Shown here piece after piece: positions 9,486 to 19,386 of a stretch of 64,000 nt of DNA. A model generated the notes under the pieces. That model was not told the origin of the DNA, searched no databases, and saw only the letters and a list, made by a program, of their open reading frames with translations. The translations under genes and the position numbers were made by a program. Position 1 is the stretch's first letter. Each line of letters begins with the position of its first letter. The DNA comes from Gentiana macrophylla (taxonomy: Eukaryota > Streptophyta > Magnoliopsida > Gentianales > Gentianaceae), in assembly GCA_026214975.1 (NCBI GenBank), contig CM047817.1:54742246-54806245 (forward strand), read 5' to 3'.

Positions 9486-10343
9486 TTCGCCACTGCCTCT
9501 ACCTTGCTTGGATCAACGGATACGCCGTCTTTCGAGACAATGTGCCCCAAGAATGCTACTCGTTCCAACCAGAATTCACATTTGGACAGTTTCGTGTACA
9601 ACTGTTTTTCTCGTAAAATCTGTAATACGAGCCTCAGGTGTTCGGCATGTTCTTCCTTAGTCTTAGAGTAGACTAAGATGTCATCAACAAAAACAACTAC
9701 AAACTGGTCTAAGTAGGGTCTGAACACACGGTTCATCAGATCCATGAAAACTGCTGGTGCGTAGGTCAATCTGAAAGGCATGACCGTGAACTCATAATGC
9801 CCGTACCTGGTACGAAATGCGGTTTTTGGAATATCCGCATCTACTACCCTCAATTGATGATACCCTGATCGCAAATCAATCTTTGAGAAAATGCCTGCCC
9901 CCCGTAGTTGATCGAACAAATCATCGATCCTCGGCAATGGATTCTTGTTCTTCACTGTCACATTGTTCAGCTCTCGGTAATCAATACCACGATCGCAAAC
10001 TTCCGTCTTTTTCTTCACAAATAATACGGTGCTCCCAAGGTGACACACTCGGTTGGATGTACCCTTTATCGAGCAGTTCTTCCAATTGTACCTTCAATTC
10101 TGCTAATTCTTTAGGTGCCATACGATAAGGTGCTTTCGATATTGGTCTGGTCCCGGGCATCAACTCCACTGCAAACTCTACCTCCCTCTGGGGTTGCATA
10201 CCTGGTATCTCATCCGGGAATACATCCTCAAAATCACGGACCACATCAATGTCCGTCAGTTTAGGATCCTCTGTACTTACATCATGCACATGACACATAA
10301 ACAACGGATACCCTTTCTTGATGTAAGATCTCAAGGTCATCAC
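9470..10343 (-). pseudogene. Reverse transcriptase, element A copy 1 (frameshifted)
   Basis: The RT copies the element RNA into DNA. The N-terminal part (9981-10343) has [31 protein letters not shown] and [14 protein letters not shown]. The rest (9470-10048) continues in another frame with [48 protein letters not shown] and the catalytic FVDDILVYS, then [19 protein letters not shown]. Small indels near 10000-10050 separate the parts. The usual Leu-Thr-Asn-Ala-Pro motif reads LTYAP here. Orientation and order match the integrase downstream. Non-functional because of the frameshifts, although the catalytic aspartates remain. Confidence 0.9.
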
Positions 10344-10730
10344 TGAAAAACAATCTTTACGTTAGATTTGTCCACAAACCCCTTGTAAGATACTCGTACC
10401 CCTTTAGGGCCTCTTAAAGTCACATTCTTCTGCTCACAATCGATTTTGTCTTTATGTTGGTTCAGCCAATCCATACCTAAAATAACGTCGAAGTTCTCTA
10501 GATGGAACTCGATCAAGTCAACCGACAAGTTGACTCCCATAATCACTAACGGTACATCTCTATACAACTTAGAACATGGTACCAACTCTCCGACGGTTGC
10601 ATAAACTTCTTGTCAATCACCTCAAATGTAGTTAGCCTAACCTCAAAACATGCGAACTTGCTACAAAGGAACATGATGCACCCGAATCAAAAAGTACATA
10701 GGATAAAAAAGAATTAACCAGAAATTACCC
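10340..10730 (-). pseudogene. Retropepsin (aspartic protease) region, element A copy 1 (broken)
   Basis: The C-terminal half (10340-10585) is open: LYRDVPLVIMGVNLSVDLIE, FHLENFDVILGMDWLNQHKD and CEQKNVTLRGPKGV, typical of the chromovirus protease that cuts the polyprotein. The N-terminal part around 10586-10730, where the catalytic Asp-Ser-Gly should lie, is frameshifted; copy 2 still shows LFDSGASCSFVA there. The block ends VKIVFQ then TGA (10340-10342), with RT starting one base out of phase after a T5 run. Copy 2 has exactly the same arrangement. Confidence 0.82.
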
Positions 10731-10832
10731 GTCACCACGTGGTTGCTCGCCGGCCTCCTCCTTTGCCCGGTCGAATAATCTCCAAGTCGATCTTTCACCC
10801 CGTTTGTCTTTGGCCGACCACGATGGTTGGTT

Positions 10833-11959
10833 TCAGTATCCACCGAGTGGCGTAGGTGCACCCCACTGTCGGCTCTGTGCAGGAGTACCACTCTGCTGCT
10901 GGTTACCCCTACTCATGTTCCCCGTGTTGCTCCCAGGAGCCCCATCCATATTGCTCCCCGTAACCGACGCCGACCCGGCAGGTGTTGGAGCCGCAAAACA
11001 CTCAAACCGTCTATGTCCAAACTTCCCGCAATTGTGACACTGGATTTGTGCACCTGAACAATCGGTACCCGGATGATTTCTCTGGCACCGCTTGCAATGA
11101 TAACTTCGTGGCCGACTAAACCCCTGAGAGTTACCTCTCGCTGACTGACCACCACTGCCCCTGGTAAGGTGGGAATTTCCGGAAAAAGGATGGTCGTCTT
11201 GGTGGGTTCCCAGAATTGCTCCGCTTTTGCTGCCCCTGATTGTCTTCAGAGACACTCTTCCTCTTGTTAGTAGCATGTGCCGCTTTAACCTCTCTCTGAA
11301 TCCTCTCAATGTTTCAAGCTACTTCACACATCTCTTTTAGGCTCGTCAAGCCCCTACTAGCCCCCATACGATCCCGGATCACCAAATCTAAGTATTGCTC
11401 AAACTTCACCATCTTGGCCTCTTCGGTCGGCACTAGCTCAGGTGCATAGACCGCCAAGTCAACAAACTTCTCGTAGTACTCTTGAACAGTCATATCCCCC
11501 TGTCGGAGATTATCGAACTCAACTCGCAGCTCTTTCCTCTTAGATTCAGGAAAGAATTCACGCCTCAGCTCTTGCTTAAACTCGGCCCAGCTCAGTGGTA
11601 CCACCACTGGTTCCCCATGCTCACCTTCAGTCTGAGCCAACCGATCTTTGTTCGCACCCCACCACAGATCAGCCCTGTCAACCAGGTAGAAAGCCGCTTG
11701 ATCGACCTTCAGTTCCTCTGGACAGCCCAGAGTGGTAAAAATCTTTTCGAACTCCCTAATCCACCGTTCGAGCCCCGCCAGGGTCTCCTCACCATCATCT
11801 TGGCTGCAGTCTCTGCCGACTCACGGCCCTAGTCATACCGGTAGCCGACCACTGAGGACGGCCCTCTGTCAGCCTATTAACTGCCTGAATCAGATCTTGA
11901 TTCATCTTAACCAACTGCTCAATCAGCTGGTCCCTCTCAGTTCCATGTCTAGGAGGCAT
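10833..11959 (-). pseudogene. Gag with zinc knuckle, element A copy 1 (broken)
   Basis: Gag forms the virus-like particle and binds element RNA. A likely start is the Met of MPPRHGTERDQLIEQLVKMN at 11959. The capsid-like middle (11314-11640) has LSWAEFKQELRREFFPESKR, FDNLRQGDMTVQEYYEKFVD and RDRMGASRGLTSLKEMCEVA, then TGA at 11314-11316. The same frame continues into a basic linker and the knuckle CHNCGKFGHRRFEC (CX2CX4HX4C), preceded by a second Cys/His cluster CKRCQRNHPGTDC, ending in a Gly/Ser/Gln-rich tail. Frameshifts lie near 11640-11800. The TGA is shared with copy 2. Confidence 0.88.
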
Positions 11960-12194
11960 AGCTAAAGCTACAAAAATAAGCACTCATTTGTTCAGTTATC
12001 ATAACAGTTACCATTCACATGTACTTGCACTTGTTGCCCAAAATTAATTTCAACACACAGCCACATTTCCACCTACATCATAACTTATCATACAATCCAT
12101 ACATAGGACTCAATACCTACCCCACACATCCTCACTGTGCTTATTTTAGTGAGTTTGTTCCTAAGGTTCATTTTAGGTGGTCCTGGTGTCGATT

Positions 12195-12206
12195 TCTCTG
12201 ATACCA
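12195..12206 (-). promoter_or_regulatory. Primer-binding site, element A copy 1
   Basis: Minus-strand TGGTATCAGAGA lies three bases inside the middle LTR and is complementary to the 3' end of plant initiator-methionine tRNA, the usual primer for this group. Confidence 0.85.
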
Positions 12207-12209
12207 CTT

Positions 12210-14393
12210 TGTAACAACCCGATTTCCAATCCCGTCGGCCGCCGGTATTGGTCACCGTGGTGCCACCCTCACGACACACAGTCGTGGCAGTAATATCCAA
12301 CATTCCACGACAGAGAAATAAACATCCACCATTCATTATATAAAAAAGAAATGTTAAATTAAGTGCAATCTCCTGAAGAAAATGAAAATATGCGGAAACG
12401 TCAGTAAAATCTTAAAGTATCGAAAATCCAGTAAAGTGGAAATATAACACTGCGACTACGTGGCTCTCGAAACCCCACGACGTCCCAGCAATAAGCAATC
12501 ATCCAAAGAAAACACCTGCTAAGAATCTGCTCCCCATAAACGGATTATAGCAGGGTCAACCAAAAGTAAAAATGTCAACTATAAAGTTGAGTAAAAATAT
12601 ATTTAGTATACATAAAACAGAAGACTACTAAAAGTTGAGTAAAACTTTCCAACCATATGCCAAATCCAACCCATGAAAAAAATAAAAAAAAATAACAAAA
12701 CATCACAACTAACTATACCTAAAGGTCCCGAATGTGCACATCCCTCAAAAGGGTAAACCCCTAAAGAGGAGGATCCTAAAGGTCATCCAATGGTACCATT
12801 AACTAAATGGACCATCACATACTGGGGTGCAAGGAAACCTTCCCGGGTTCCCGGCTTCGGGTGCTACCCTATCCGGCCTGACCATACCAATGTCTGCAAC
12901 TCCCCAAATACGTTAAGGTCATTGAAGTCGTATGGAAACCTTCCCGGGTTCCCGGCTTTGGGTGCTACCCTATCCGGCCCAACCACTATGGGTCTACAAA
13001 CTTCAATGCCTAAAATCCAAATCCCACAGTGATGTCAATATCCCTGACTCATCAAACATGACTTCCAACACTTGTTCATAAGGTTGAACAACAACTATCA
13101 AGGAAAGGAAGACAAAACAAACTGGACACCCGTTTGGAAGGCTGGACGTCCGTCCAAAAACTCTTACGGACGCCCGTCCAAAACTCGACGCTTCGTCCAC
13201 CAAAAGCGTTGCATCTCGAATCAAATTTAACAACTCGGATGCCCGCCCGAGATAATCCAGGACGCCCGTCCACCAAAAACTGTTACATCCTGAATCAGTT
13301 TTAACACCTCATATGCCCGTCCAGATGATCCAGACGCCCGTCTGAAATGTACCCAAGGGAGACGCCCGTCCACATGAATTAGACGGTCGTCCAGCCTGGG
13401 TTTCGACTAGAACCCTAGACCCTTCAATACGATTTTCACCTCAATTCACAACCAACCCCAGCAATAGACAACCGATGCAGCACAGAGAACTTCATGAAAC
13501 AAAATACCATATCATCTATAGACTTTAACCAAAGCGAAAACACACTACTATGGGTGCTTAACATCTCAAAACCCTTTTCCCAACATAACCACAATTACTT
13601 TATCATACAATGATACCATTAACACAGATTTGCAGCTTTGTACATACATGTTTGGGATGTTTTTCCATGACCAAAACTATTATGAAAATCATAGTAACTT
13701 CTCACATATATCTGCCACTATGTATACTAACATAACCATAAACCAACGTTGCATTTTCAGCCCCAAAATGTTATTTAAAACTCATGACGAACAAGCGTAA
13801 ACGCAGACCATGGAAATATTCTTACCGGTAAAGTTGCACTTCTTGAAAACTTTTTTGCTAACAAGCTAGAATCGATCCTCTACGAAGTGCGAATCTATAA
13901 AAAGAAGGAAGGGCAGTAAACACCACACAATTCTAGTGAATCACAAAGGTAGAACCCAAGATTCAAACCACCACCCTCCAAACGCATAAGTGGATCGGCC
14001 ATGGCCTTTGGCCGGCCGATCATCATGCTCGATTTTGTAGGAAAAAAAACGATGCTTACCGACGACGACGACGGCGAATTCCTCAACACCAAGGAGAAAA
14101 TTTTTTTTCTCTCCTTCTTCCTCACAAGAAAGTCGGCTGCAAGGGGGAGGGTTTTGGGTTTCACGCTACTCTTTGGGCAAAAAGGAAGGAAAAGGATTAA
14201 AAATCCTTTTAATTGCCAAAATAAGGGATTTGGAGAAATCTTTTCTTTTCTTTTAATTAAGGAGAATTAAAGAATTATAAAAATCCTTTATTTAATTATT
14301 AATTAACTCTTCCATTTAATTAATAATCAAATAATCTCCCAAAATTGAATCCTTCACCGATTAGCTAGAAAGCCAAAATTTCGGGATGTTACA
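12210..14393 (-). repeat. Element A LTR 2 (middle LTR, shared by both copies)
   Basis: About 2184 bp, TGTAACAACCCG to GGGATGTTACA. It serves as 3' LTR of copy 2 and 5' LTR of copy 1. At almost every site where the three LTRs differ it agrees with LTR3. It contains the GC-rich direct repeat and the dyad array. Confidence 0.92.
13122..13393. repeat. GGACGCCCGTCC dyad array in LTR2
   Basis: Same array as in LTR1, with several one-base losses inside the dyads around 13160-13265, so it is the most degraded of the three. Confidence 0.8.
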
Positions 14394-14408
14394 TCCTCCC
14401 CCCCTTAA
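14394..14408 (-). promoter_or_regulatory. Polypurine tract, element A copy 2
   Basis: Minus-strand TTAAGGGGGGGAGGA adjoins the sense start of LTR2, as in copy 1 but with a longer G run. Confidence 0.8.
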
Positions 14409-14534
14409 GGCAAAACTTTGTCCTCGAAGTTCAGGTTCGTACCGGGCGTTATTCCGCCCCCCCCCTTAAAACACCCTTCGTCCCCGAAGATAAGCAAAAA
14501 GGATTTTACGAACATTGCTTGAAGATTGCATACC

Positions 14535-15263
14535 TTAAGAGAACAAATGCGGGTACTTCTGTCGCATAGCATCCTCAGCTTCCCATGTCGCCTCCTCGGT
14601 GGCATGGTTAGACCATAAAACCTTGACGATGCTAACCTCACGTCCCCTTGTTTTTCGTACCTTGGTATCTGAAATCTTTACCGGTACTTCCTCGTAAGTC
14701 AAAGACTGATCTAGCTCAATGACCTCTGGTTCGATCACGTGAGAAGGATCACTCACGTACTTGCGCAGCTGAGATACGTGAAACACATTATGCACTTTAT
14801 CCAACGCCGGTGGTAAAGCTAGCCAATATGCCACTTCACCTATGCGGTCCAAGATCTCATATGGCCCCATGTACTTGGGACTCAACTTCCCTTTCTTGCC
14901 AAAACGCATCACTCCTCTGGTTGGTGATACACGTAGTAATACCTTATCGCCCACGGCGAATTCAATATCCCGGCGATGTAAATCCGCATAACTCTTCTGC
15001 CTATCTTGGGTAGCCTTCATCTTTTCTCGGATTATCTGTACCTGCTTAATCGTATCCTCGATCATCTGCGGCCCCAAGACCACTGCCTCGGACGAATCGT
15101 CCCAACAAACCGGACTCTTGCACTTCCTACCATAAAGTGCCTCAAAAGGTGCCATCTTAATACTGGCGTGATAGCTGTTGTTGTATGAAAACTCAATAAG
15201 ATCGAGCTTTTCTTCCCAAGAGCCCTTGAACTCTAATACACATGCTCTCAGCTTGTCCTCCAA
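14535..15263 (-). CDS. Integrase C-terminal half with GPY/F module and chromodomain, element A copy 2 (open fragment)
   Basis: An open stretch of 242 codons, the longest surviving integrase piece of element A. It starts inside the core ([20 protein letters not shown], then [19 protein letters not shown]). It passes through the GPY/F module (KLSPKYMGPYEILDRIGEVA, then LPPALDKVHNVFHVSQLRKY). It ends in a chromodomain: EVPVKISDTKVRKTRGREVS, IVKVLWSNHATEEATWEAED, then AMRQKYPHLFS. In chromoviruses this tail is thought to bind modified histones and bias insertion to heterochromatin. It lacks its N-terminal half because of TAG at 15279-15281, so it is a fragment, not a gene. Copy 1 has the same sequence broken by frameshifts. 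The Met at 15263 is internal, not a true start. Confidence 0.9.
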   Translation of the reverse strand: MEDKLRACVLEFKGSWEEKLDLIEFSYNNSYHASIKMAPFEALYGRKCKSPVCWDDSSEAVVLGPQMIEDTIKQVQIIREKMKATQDRQKSYADLHRRDIEFAVGDKVLLRVSPTRGVMRFGKKGKLSPKYMGPYEILDRIGEVAYWLALPPALDKVHNVFHVSQLRKYVSDPSHVIEPEVIELDQSLTYEEVPVKISDTKVRKTRGREVSIVKVLWSNHATEEATWEAEDAMRQKYPHLFS

Positions 15264-15278
15264 AATTTGTATGGTCCT

Positions 15279-15973
15279 CTATGTCTGACCATCGGTAGCA
15301 GGGTGAAAAGCCGTACTCATCCGTAGCTCCGTCCCCAAGGCTGTCTATAGCTCCTGCCAAAACCGAGATATGAATCTCGCATCTCTATCTGACACAATAC
15401 TGTTGGGTATACCGTGCAGTCTCACAATATTCCTCCGGTGTGCCATAACCAACTTTGTTTTACTCCATGTGTCTTTCATCGGAATGAAATGCGCCGTTTT
15501 TGTCAGTCTATCCACAACGACCCAAATCATATTATTCCCTTTAGGACTCCTCGGTAGTCCGCATACAAAATCCATGGAGATAGAATCCCACTTCCAAACC
15601 GACACATCCATCGGTCAAGGCGTACCTACGGACGTCGATGTTCAATCTTGACCATCTGACAGGTCAAACACTTTGACACAAACTCTGCTACTTCACGTTT
15701 CATATTGGGCCACCAATAGGTTTTCTTGATGTCTTTATACAATTTGTCTCCTCCCAGATGTACAGAATAAGTCGTATTATGATTCTCACTCAAGATCCGC
15801 CCCTTGAGTTCTTCGTCGGCTGGTACACACCACCGACCCTTTAACCGAATACTACCATCCTCGTGTAACGTAAAATCAGCTGCCCCATCTGTACCAATCT
15901 TGGCCTTCTTTGCCTCAATTACCTTGTCGCCCACTTGTCTCACCCGGATCTCAGCATACAACTTGGGTTGCAA
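15279..15973 (-). pseudogene. Integrase N-terminal and catalytic core, element A copy 2 (broken)
   Basis: The zinc-binding domain (15626-15973) has HLGGDKLYKDIKKTYWWPNM and CLTCQMVKIEHRRP. The core (15345-15611) has WKWDSISMDFVCGLPRSPKG, DRLTKTAHFIPMKDTW and NSIVSDRDARFISRFWQEL. Stops: TAG at 15626 and TAG at 15279 are shared with copy 1. TAG after RFWQEL (15345-15347) is private to copy 2, where copy 1 has CAG, a single C-to-T change. The D,D-35-E catalytic frame is therefore split over three pieces and cannot give an active enzyme. Confidence 0.88.
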
Positions 15974-16000
15974 GACGAAGTCGCTTTTATCTCCGCCTTT

Positions 16001-16736
16001 CTAGATGACACAAATATTCATACGGTCCAACTCTCCTCGCAATCTGATCCGAGCTACTTCCTCGCACAAGGAATGAATCGACTTCCGACTCAAATCGTCC
16101 GCCACTACATTGGCCTTCCCTTCGTGGTATTGGATTTCCATGTCATAATCTTTAATTAACTCCAACCAACGCCTCTGACGCATATTGAGCTCCTTCTGAG
16201 TAAATATGTACTTCAGACTCTTGTGATCTGAGAATACCTTGAATGTTATCCCATACAAAGTTGTGTGGCCATATCTTCAATGCGAAGACCACTGTTTGCC
16301 AACTCTAAGTCGTGAGTCGGGTAGTTACTCATACGGCTTAAATTTCGCCTTGATGCATACGCGATCACTCGCCTCCGTTGCATCAAAGACACAACCTGAG
16401 CCATTCTTCGATGCATCGGTATAAACCTCGATGTCCTCATTCCCATCCGGTAATGCTAACACCGAGTGTAGTCAACCGTTCCTTAAGTAGTTGGGAACGC
16501 CTCTCACAATTTTCATCCCACTTAAACGGTTCTCTTTTCGCATCAATGCAGTCATCGGCCTCACAATCTTGGAAAAGTCTTTTACAAACCGCCGGTAATA
16601 TCCGGCTAAACCCAAGAAACTTCGAATTTGTAATGTTCTTAGTCTTTGGCCATTTCGCCATCGCCTCTACCTTGCTTGGATCAACGGATACGCCGTCTTT
16701 CGAGACAATGTGCCCCAAGAATGCTACTCGTTCCAA
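16001..16736 (-). pseudogene. RNase H and RT connection, element A copy 2 (frameshifted)
   Basis: The same domain is open over 654 bases in copy 1. Here it is split into at least three frames: 16437-16736 ([20 protein letters not shown] block to the connection), 16246-16446 ([20 protein letters not shown]) and 16001-16258 ([53 protein letters not shown]). Single-base gains and losses cluster between 16250 and 16640. The final TAG at 16001-16003 is shared with copy 1. Confidence 0.85.
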
Positions 16737-16758
16737 CAGAATTCACATTTGGACGAGT

Positions 16759-17400
16759 TTAGTGTACAATCGCTTTTTCTCGTAAAATCTGTAATACGAG
16801 CCTCAGGTGTTCGGCATGTTCTTCCTTAGTCTTAGAGTAGACTAAGGTGTCATCAACAAAAACAACTACAAACTGGTCTAAGTAGGGTCTGAACACACGG
16901 TTCATCAGATCCATGAAAACTGCTGGTGCATTGGTCAATCTGAAAGGCATGACCGTGAACTCATAATGCCCGTACCTGGTACGAAATACGGTTTTTGGAA
17001 TATCCGCATCTACTACCCTCAATTGATGATACCCTGATCGCAAATCAATCTTTGAGAAAATGCCTGCCCCCCGTAGTTGATCGAACAAATCATCGATCCT
17101 CGGCAATGGATTCTTGTTCTTCACTGTCACATTGTTCAGCTCTCGGTAATCAATACACAGTCGCAAACTTCCGTCTTTTTTCTTCACAAATAATACCGGT
17201 GCTCCCCAAGGTGACACACTCGGTTGGATGTACCCCTTATCGAGTAGTTCTTCCAATTGTACCTTCAATTCTGCTAATTCTTTAGGTGCCATACGATAAG
17301 GTGCTTTCGATATTGGTCTGGTCCCGGGCATCAACTCCATTGCAAACTCTACCTCCTCAGGGTGGCATACCAGTATCTCAACGGGAATACATCCTCAAAA
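16759..17400 (-). pseudogene. Reverse transcriptase, element A copy 2 (partial open block)
   Basis: An open block (16759-17340) contains most RT motifs. In order: [92 protein letters not shown] and [19 protein letters not shown]. The N-terminal motifs are better preserved than in copy 1. The catalytic box reads FVDDTLVYS where Ile is usual after the aspartates, a neutral-looking change. Frameshifts near 16740-16760 and 17340-17400 cut it from the thumb and from protease. Confidence 0.9.
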
Positions 17401-17506
17401 TCACGGACCACATCAATGTCCGTCGGTTTAGGATCTCTCAGATTTACATCATGCACATGACACATAAACAACGGATACCCTTTCTTGATGTAAGATCTCA
17501 AGGTCA

Positions 17507-18070
17507 TCACTGAAAAACAATCTTTACGTTAGATTTGTCCACAAACCCCTTGTAAGATACTCGTACCCCTTTAGGGCCTCTTAAAGTCACATTCTTCTGC
17601 TCACAATCGATTTTGTCTTTATGTTGGTTCAGCCAATCCATACCTAAAATAACGTCGAAGTTCTCTAGATGGAACTCGATCAAGTCAACCGACAAGTTGA
17701 CTCCCATAATCACTAACGGTACATCTCTATACAACTTAGAACATGGTACCAACTCTCCTGACGGTTGCATAAACTTACTGTCAATCACCTCAAATGTAGT
17801 TAGGCCTAACCTCAAAACATGCGAACTTGCTACAAAGGAACATGATGCACCCGAATCAAAAAGTACATAGGATAAAAAAGAATTAACCAGGAAATTACCC
17901 GTCACCACGTGGTTGCTCTGCTCGGCCTCCTCACTGCCCAGTGCGAATAATCTCCAAGTCTGATCTTTCTCAGCCCCCCGAGCTGTGCTGGCCGACCCTG
18001 ATGGTTGGTTTCTGTATCCACCAGTGGCCGTAGGTGCACCCCCCCTGTCGGCTCTGTGCAGGAGTACCAC
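17507..18070 (-). CDS. Aspartic protease (retropepsin) region, element A copy 2 (open fragment)
   Basis: An open 187-codon block with the intact catalytic motif LFDSGASCSFVASSHVLRLG, then LYRDVPLVIMGVNLSVDLIE, FHLENFDVILGMDWLNQHKD and CEQKNVTLRGPKGV. Retropepsin dimers cleave the Gag-Pol polyprotein. It lies between gag and RT in the usual chromovirus order. The block ends VKIVFQ and TGA (17507-17509), and RT resumes one base out of phase right after a T5 run. The same end occurs in copy 1. The Met at 18070 is probably internal to a longer Gag-Pol frame rather than a true start. The 5' part is frameshifted relative to gag near 18000-18070. Confidence 0.88.
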   Translation of the reverse strand: MVLLHRADRGGAPTATGGYRNQPSGSASTARGAEKDQTWRLFALGSEEAEQSNHVVTGNFLVNSFLSYVLFDSGASCSFVASSHVLRLGLTTFEVIDSKFMQPSGELVPCSKLYRDVPLVIMGVNLSVDLIEFHLENFDVILGMDWLNQHKDKIDCEQKNVTLRGPKGVRVSYKGFVDKSNVKIVFQ

Positions 18071-19136
18071 TCTGCTGCTGGTTACCCCTACTCATGTTCC
18101 CCGTGTTGCTCCCAGGAGCCCCACCCATATTGCTCCCCGTAACCGACGCCGACCCGGCAGGTGTTGGAGCCGCAAAACACTCAAACCGTCTATGTCCAAA
18201 CTTCCTGCAATTGTGACACTGGATTTGTGCACCTGAACAATCGGTACCTGGATGATTTCTCTGGCACCGCTTGCAATGATAACTTCGTGGCCGACTAAAC
18301 CCCTGAGAGTTACCTCTCGCTGACTGACCACCACTGCCCCTGGTAAGGTGGGAATTTCCCGAAAAGGATGGTCGTACTGGTGGGTTCCCAGAATTGCTCC
18401 GCTTTTGCTGCCCCTGATTGTCTTCAGAGACACTCTTCCTCTTGTTAGTAGCATGTGCCGCTTTAACCTCTCTCGGAATCCTCTCAATGTTTCATGCTAC
18501 TTCACACATCTCTTTTAGGCTCGTCAAGCCCCTACTAGCCCCCATACGATCCCGGATCACCAAATCTAAGTATTGCTCAAACTTCACCATCTTGGCCTCT
18601 TCGGTCGGCACTAGCTCAGGTGCATAGACCGCCAAGTCAACAAGCTTCTCGTAGTACTCTTGAACAGTCATATCCCCCTGTCGGAGATTATCGAACTCAA
18701 CTCGCAGCTCTTTCCTCTTAGATTCAGGAAAGAATTCACGCCTCAGCTCTTGCTTAAACTCGGCCCAGCTCAGTGGTACCACCACTGGTTCCCCATGCTC
18801 ACCTTCAGTCTAAGCCAACCGATCTTTGTTCGCACCCCACCACAGATCAGCCCTGTCAACCAGGTAGAAAGCCTCTTGATCGACCTTCAGTTCCTCTGGA
18901 CCGCCCAGAGTGGTAAAAATCTTTTCGAACTCCCTAATCCACCGTTCGAGCCCCTTAGGGTCTCCCTCACCATCATACTGGCTAGGTCTCTGCTGACTCA
19001 CGGCCCTAGTCATACCGGTAGCTGACCCCTGAGGACGGCCCTCTGTCAGCCTATTAACTGCCTGAATCAGATCTTGATTCATCTTAACCAACTGCTCAAT
19101 CAGCTGGTCCCTCTCAGTTCCATGTCTAGGAGGCAT
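18040..19136 (-). pseudogene. Gag with zinc knuckle, element A copy 2 (broken)
   Basis: The probable start is the Met of MPPRHGTERDQLIEQLVKMN (19136). The N-terminal block (18810-19160 open) runs to SQYDGEGDPKGLERWIREFE and LVDRADLWWGANKDRLA. A TAG at 18810-18812 (copy 1 has CAG there) separates it from the capsid block (18492-18785) with FKQELRREFFPESKRKELRV. TGA at 18492-18494 is shared with copy 1. The frame then continues through a basic linker to the knuckle at 18177-18218, CHNCRKFGHRRFEC, whose CX2CX4HX4C ligands are intact although the usual Gly is Arg. Confidence 0.88.
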
Positions 19137-19371
19137 AGCTAAAGCTACAAAAATAAGCACTCATTTGTTCAGTTATCATAACAGTTACCATTCACATGTA
19201 CTTGCACTTGTTGCCCAAAATTAATTTCAACACACAGCCACATTTCCACCTACATCATAACTTATCATACAATCCATACATAGGACTCAATACCTACCCC
19301 ACACATCCTCACTGTGCTTATTTTAGTGAGTTTGTTCCTAAGGTTCATTTTAGGTGGTCCTGGTGTCGATT

Positions 19372-19383
19372 TCTCTGATACCA
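19372..19383 (-). promoter_or_regulatory. Primer-binding site, element A copy 2
   Basis: Minus-strand TGGTATCAGAGA three bases inside LTR3, complementary to the initiator-methionine tRNA 3' end and identical to the copy 1 site. Confidence 0.85.
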
Positions 19384-19386
19384 CTT

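Noticed and set aside
10340..10345. Protease/RT frame change after a T5 run as a programmed frameshift
   Set aside because: It occurs in both copies, but other shared stops show the parent was dead, and no downstream structure or known slip motif was clear. An ordinary lesion is more likely.
13895..14164. Sense-strand 82-89 residue frame in all three element A LTRs (also 6749-6997 and 21073-21342)
   Set aside because: It is present three times only because the LTRs are copies. It has no known domain, overlaps an equally long antisense frame, and LTR1 has a different end. Not called as a gene.
14001..14270. Antisense frame in element A LTRs starting MAFGRPIIMLDFVGKK (also 21179-21448)
   Set aside because: A shadow of LTR sequence on the non-sense strand, broken in LTR1, with no homology recognised.
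12210..14393. Middle LTR of element A as a solo LTR or boundary of two independent insertions
   Set aside because: No 5-bp duplication flanks it, and primer site and polypurine tract lie on its two sides exactly as for a shared LTR.
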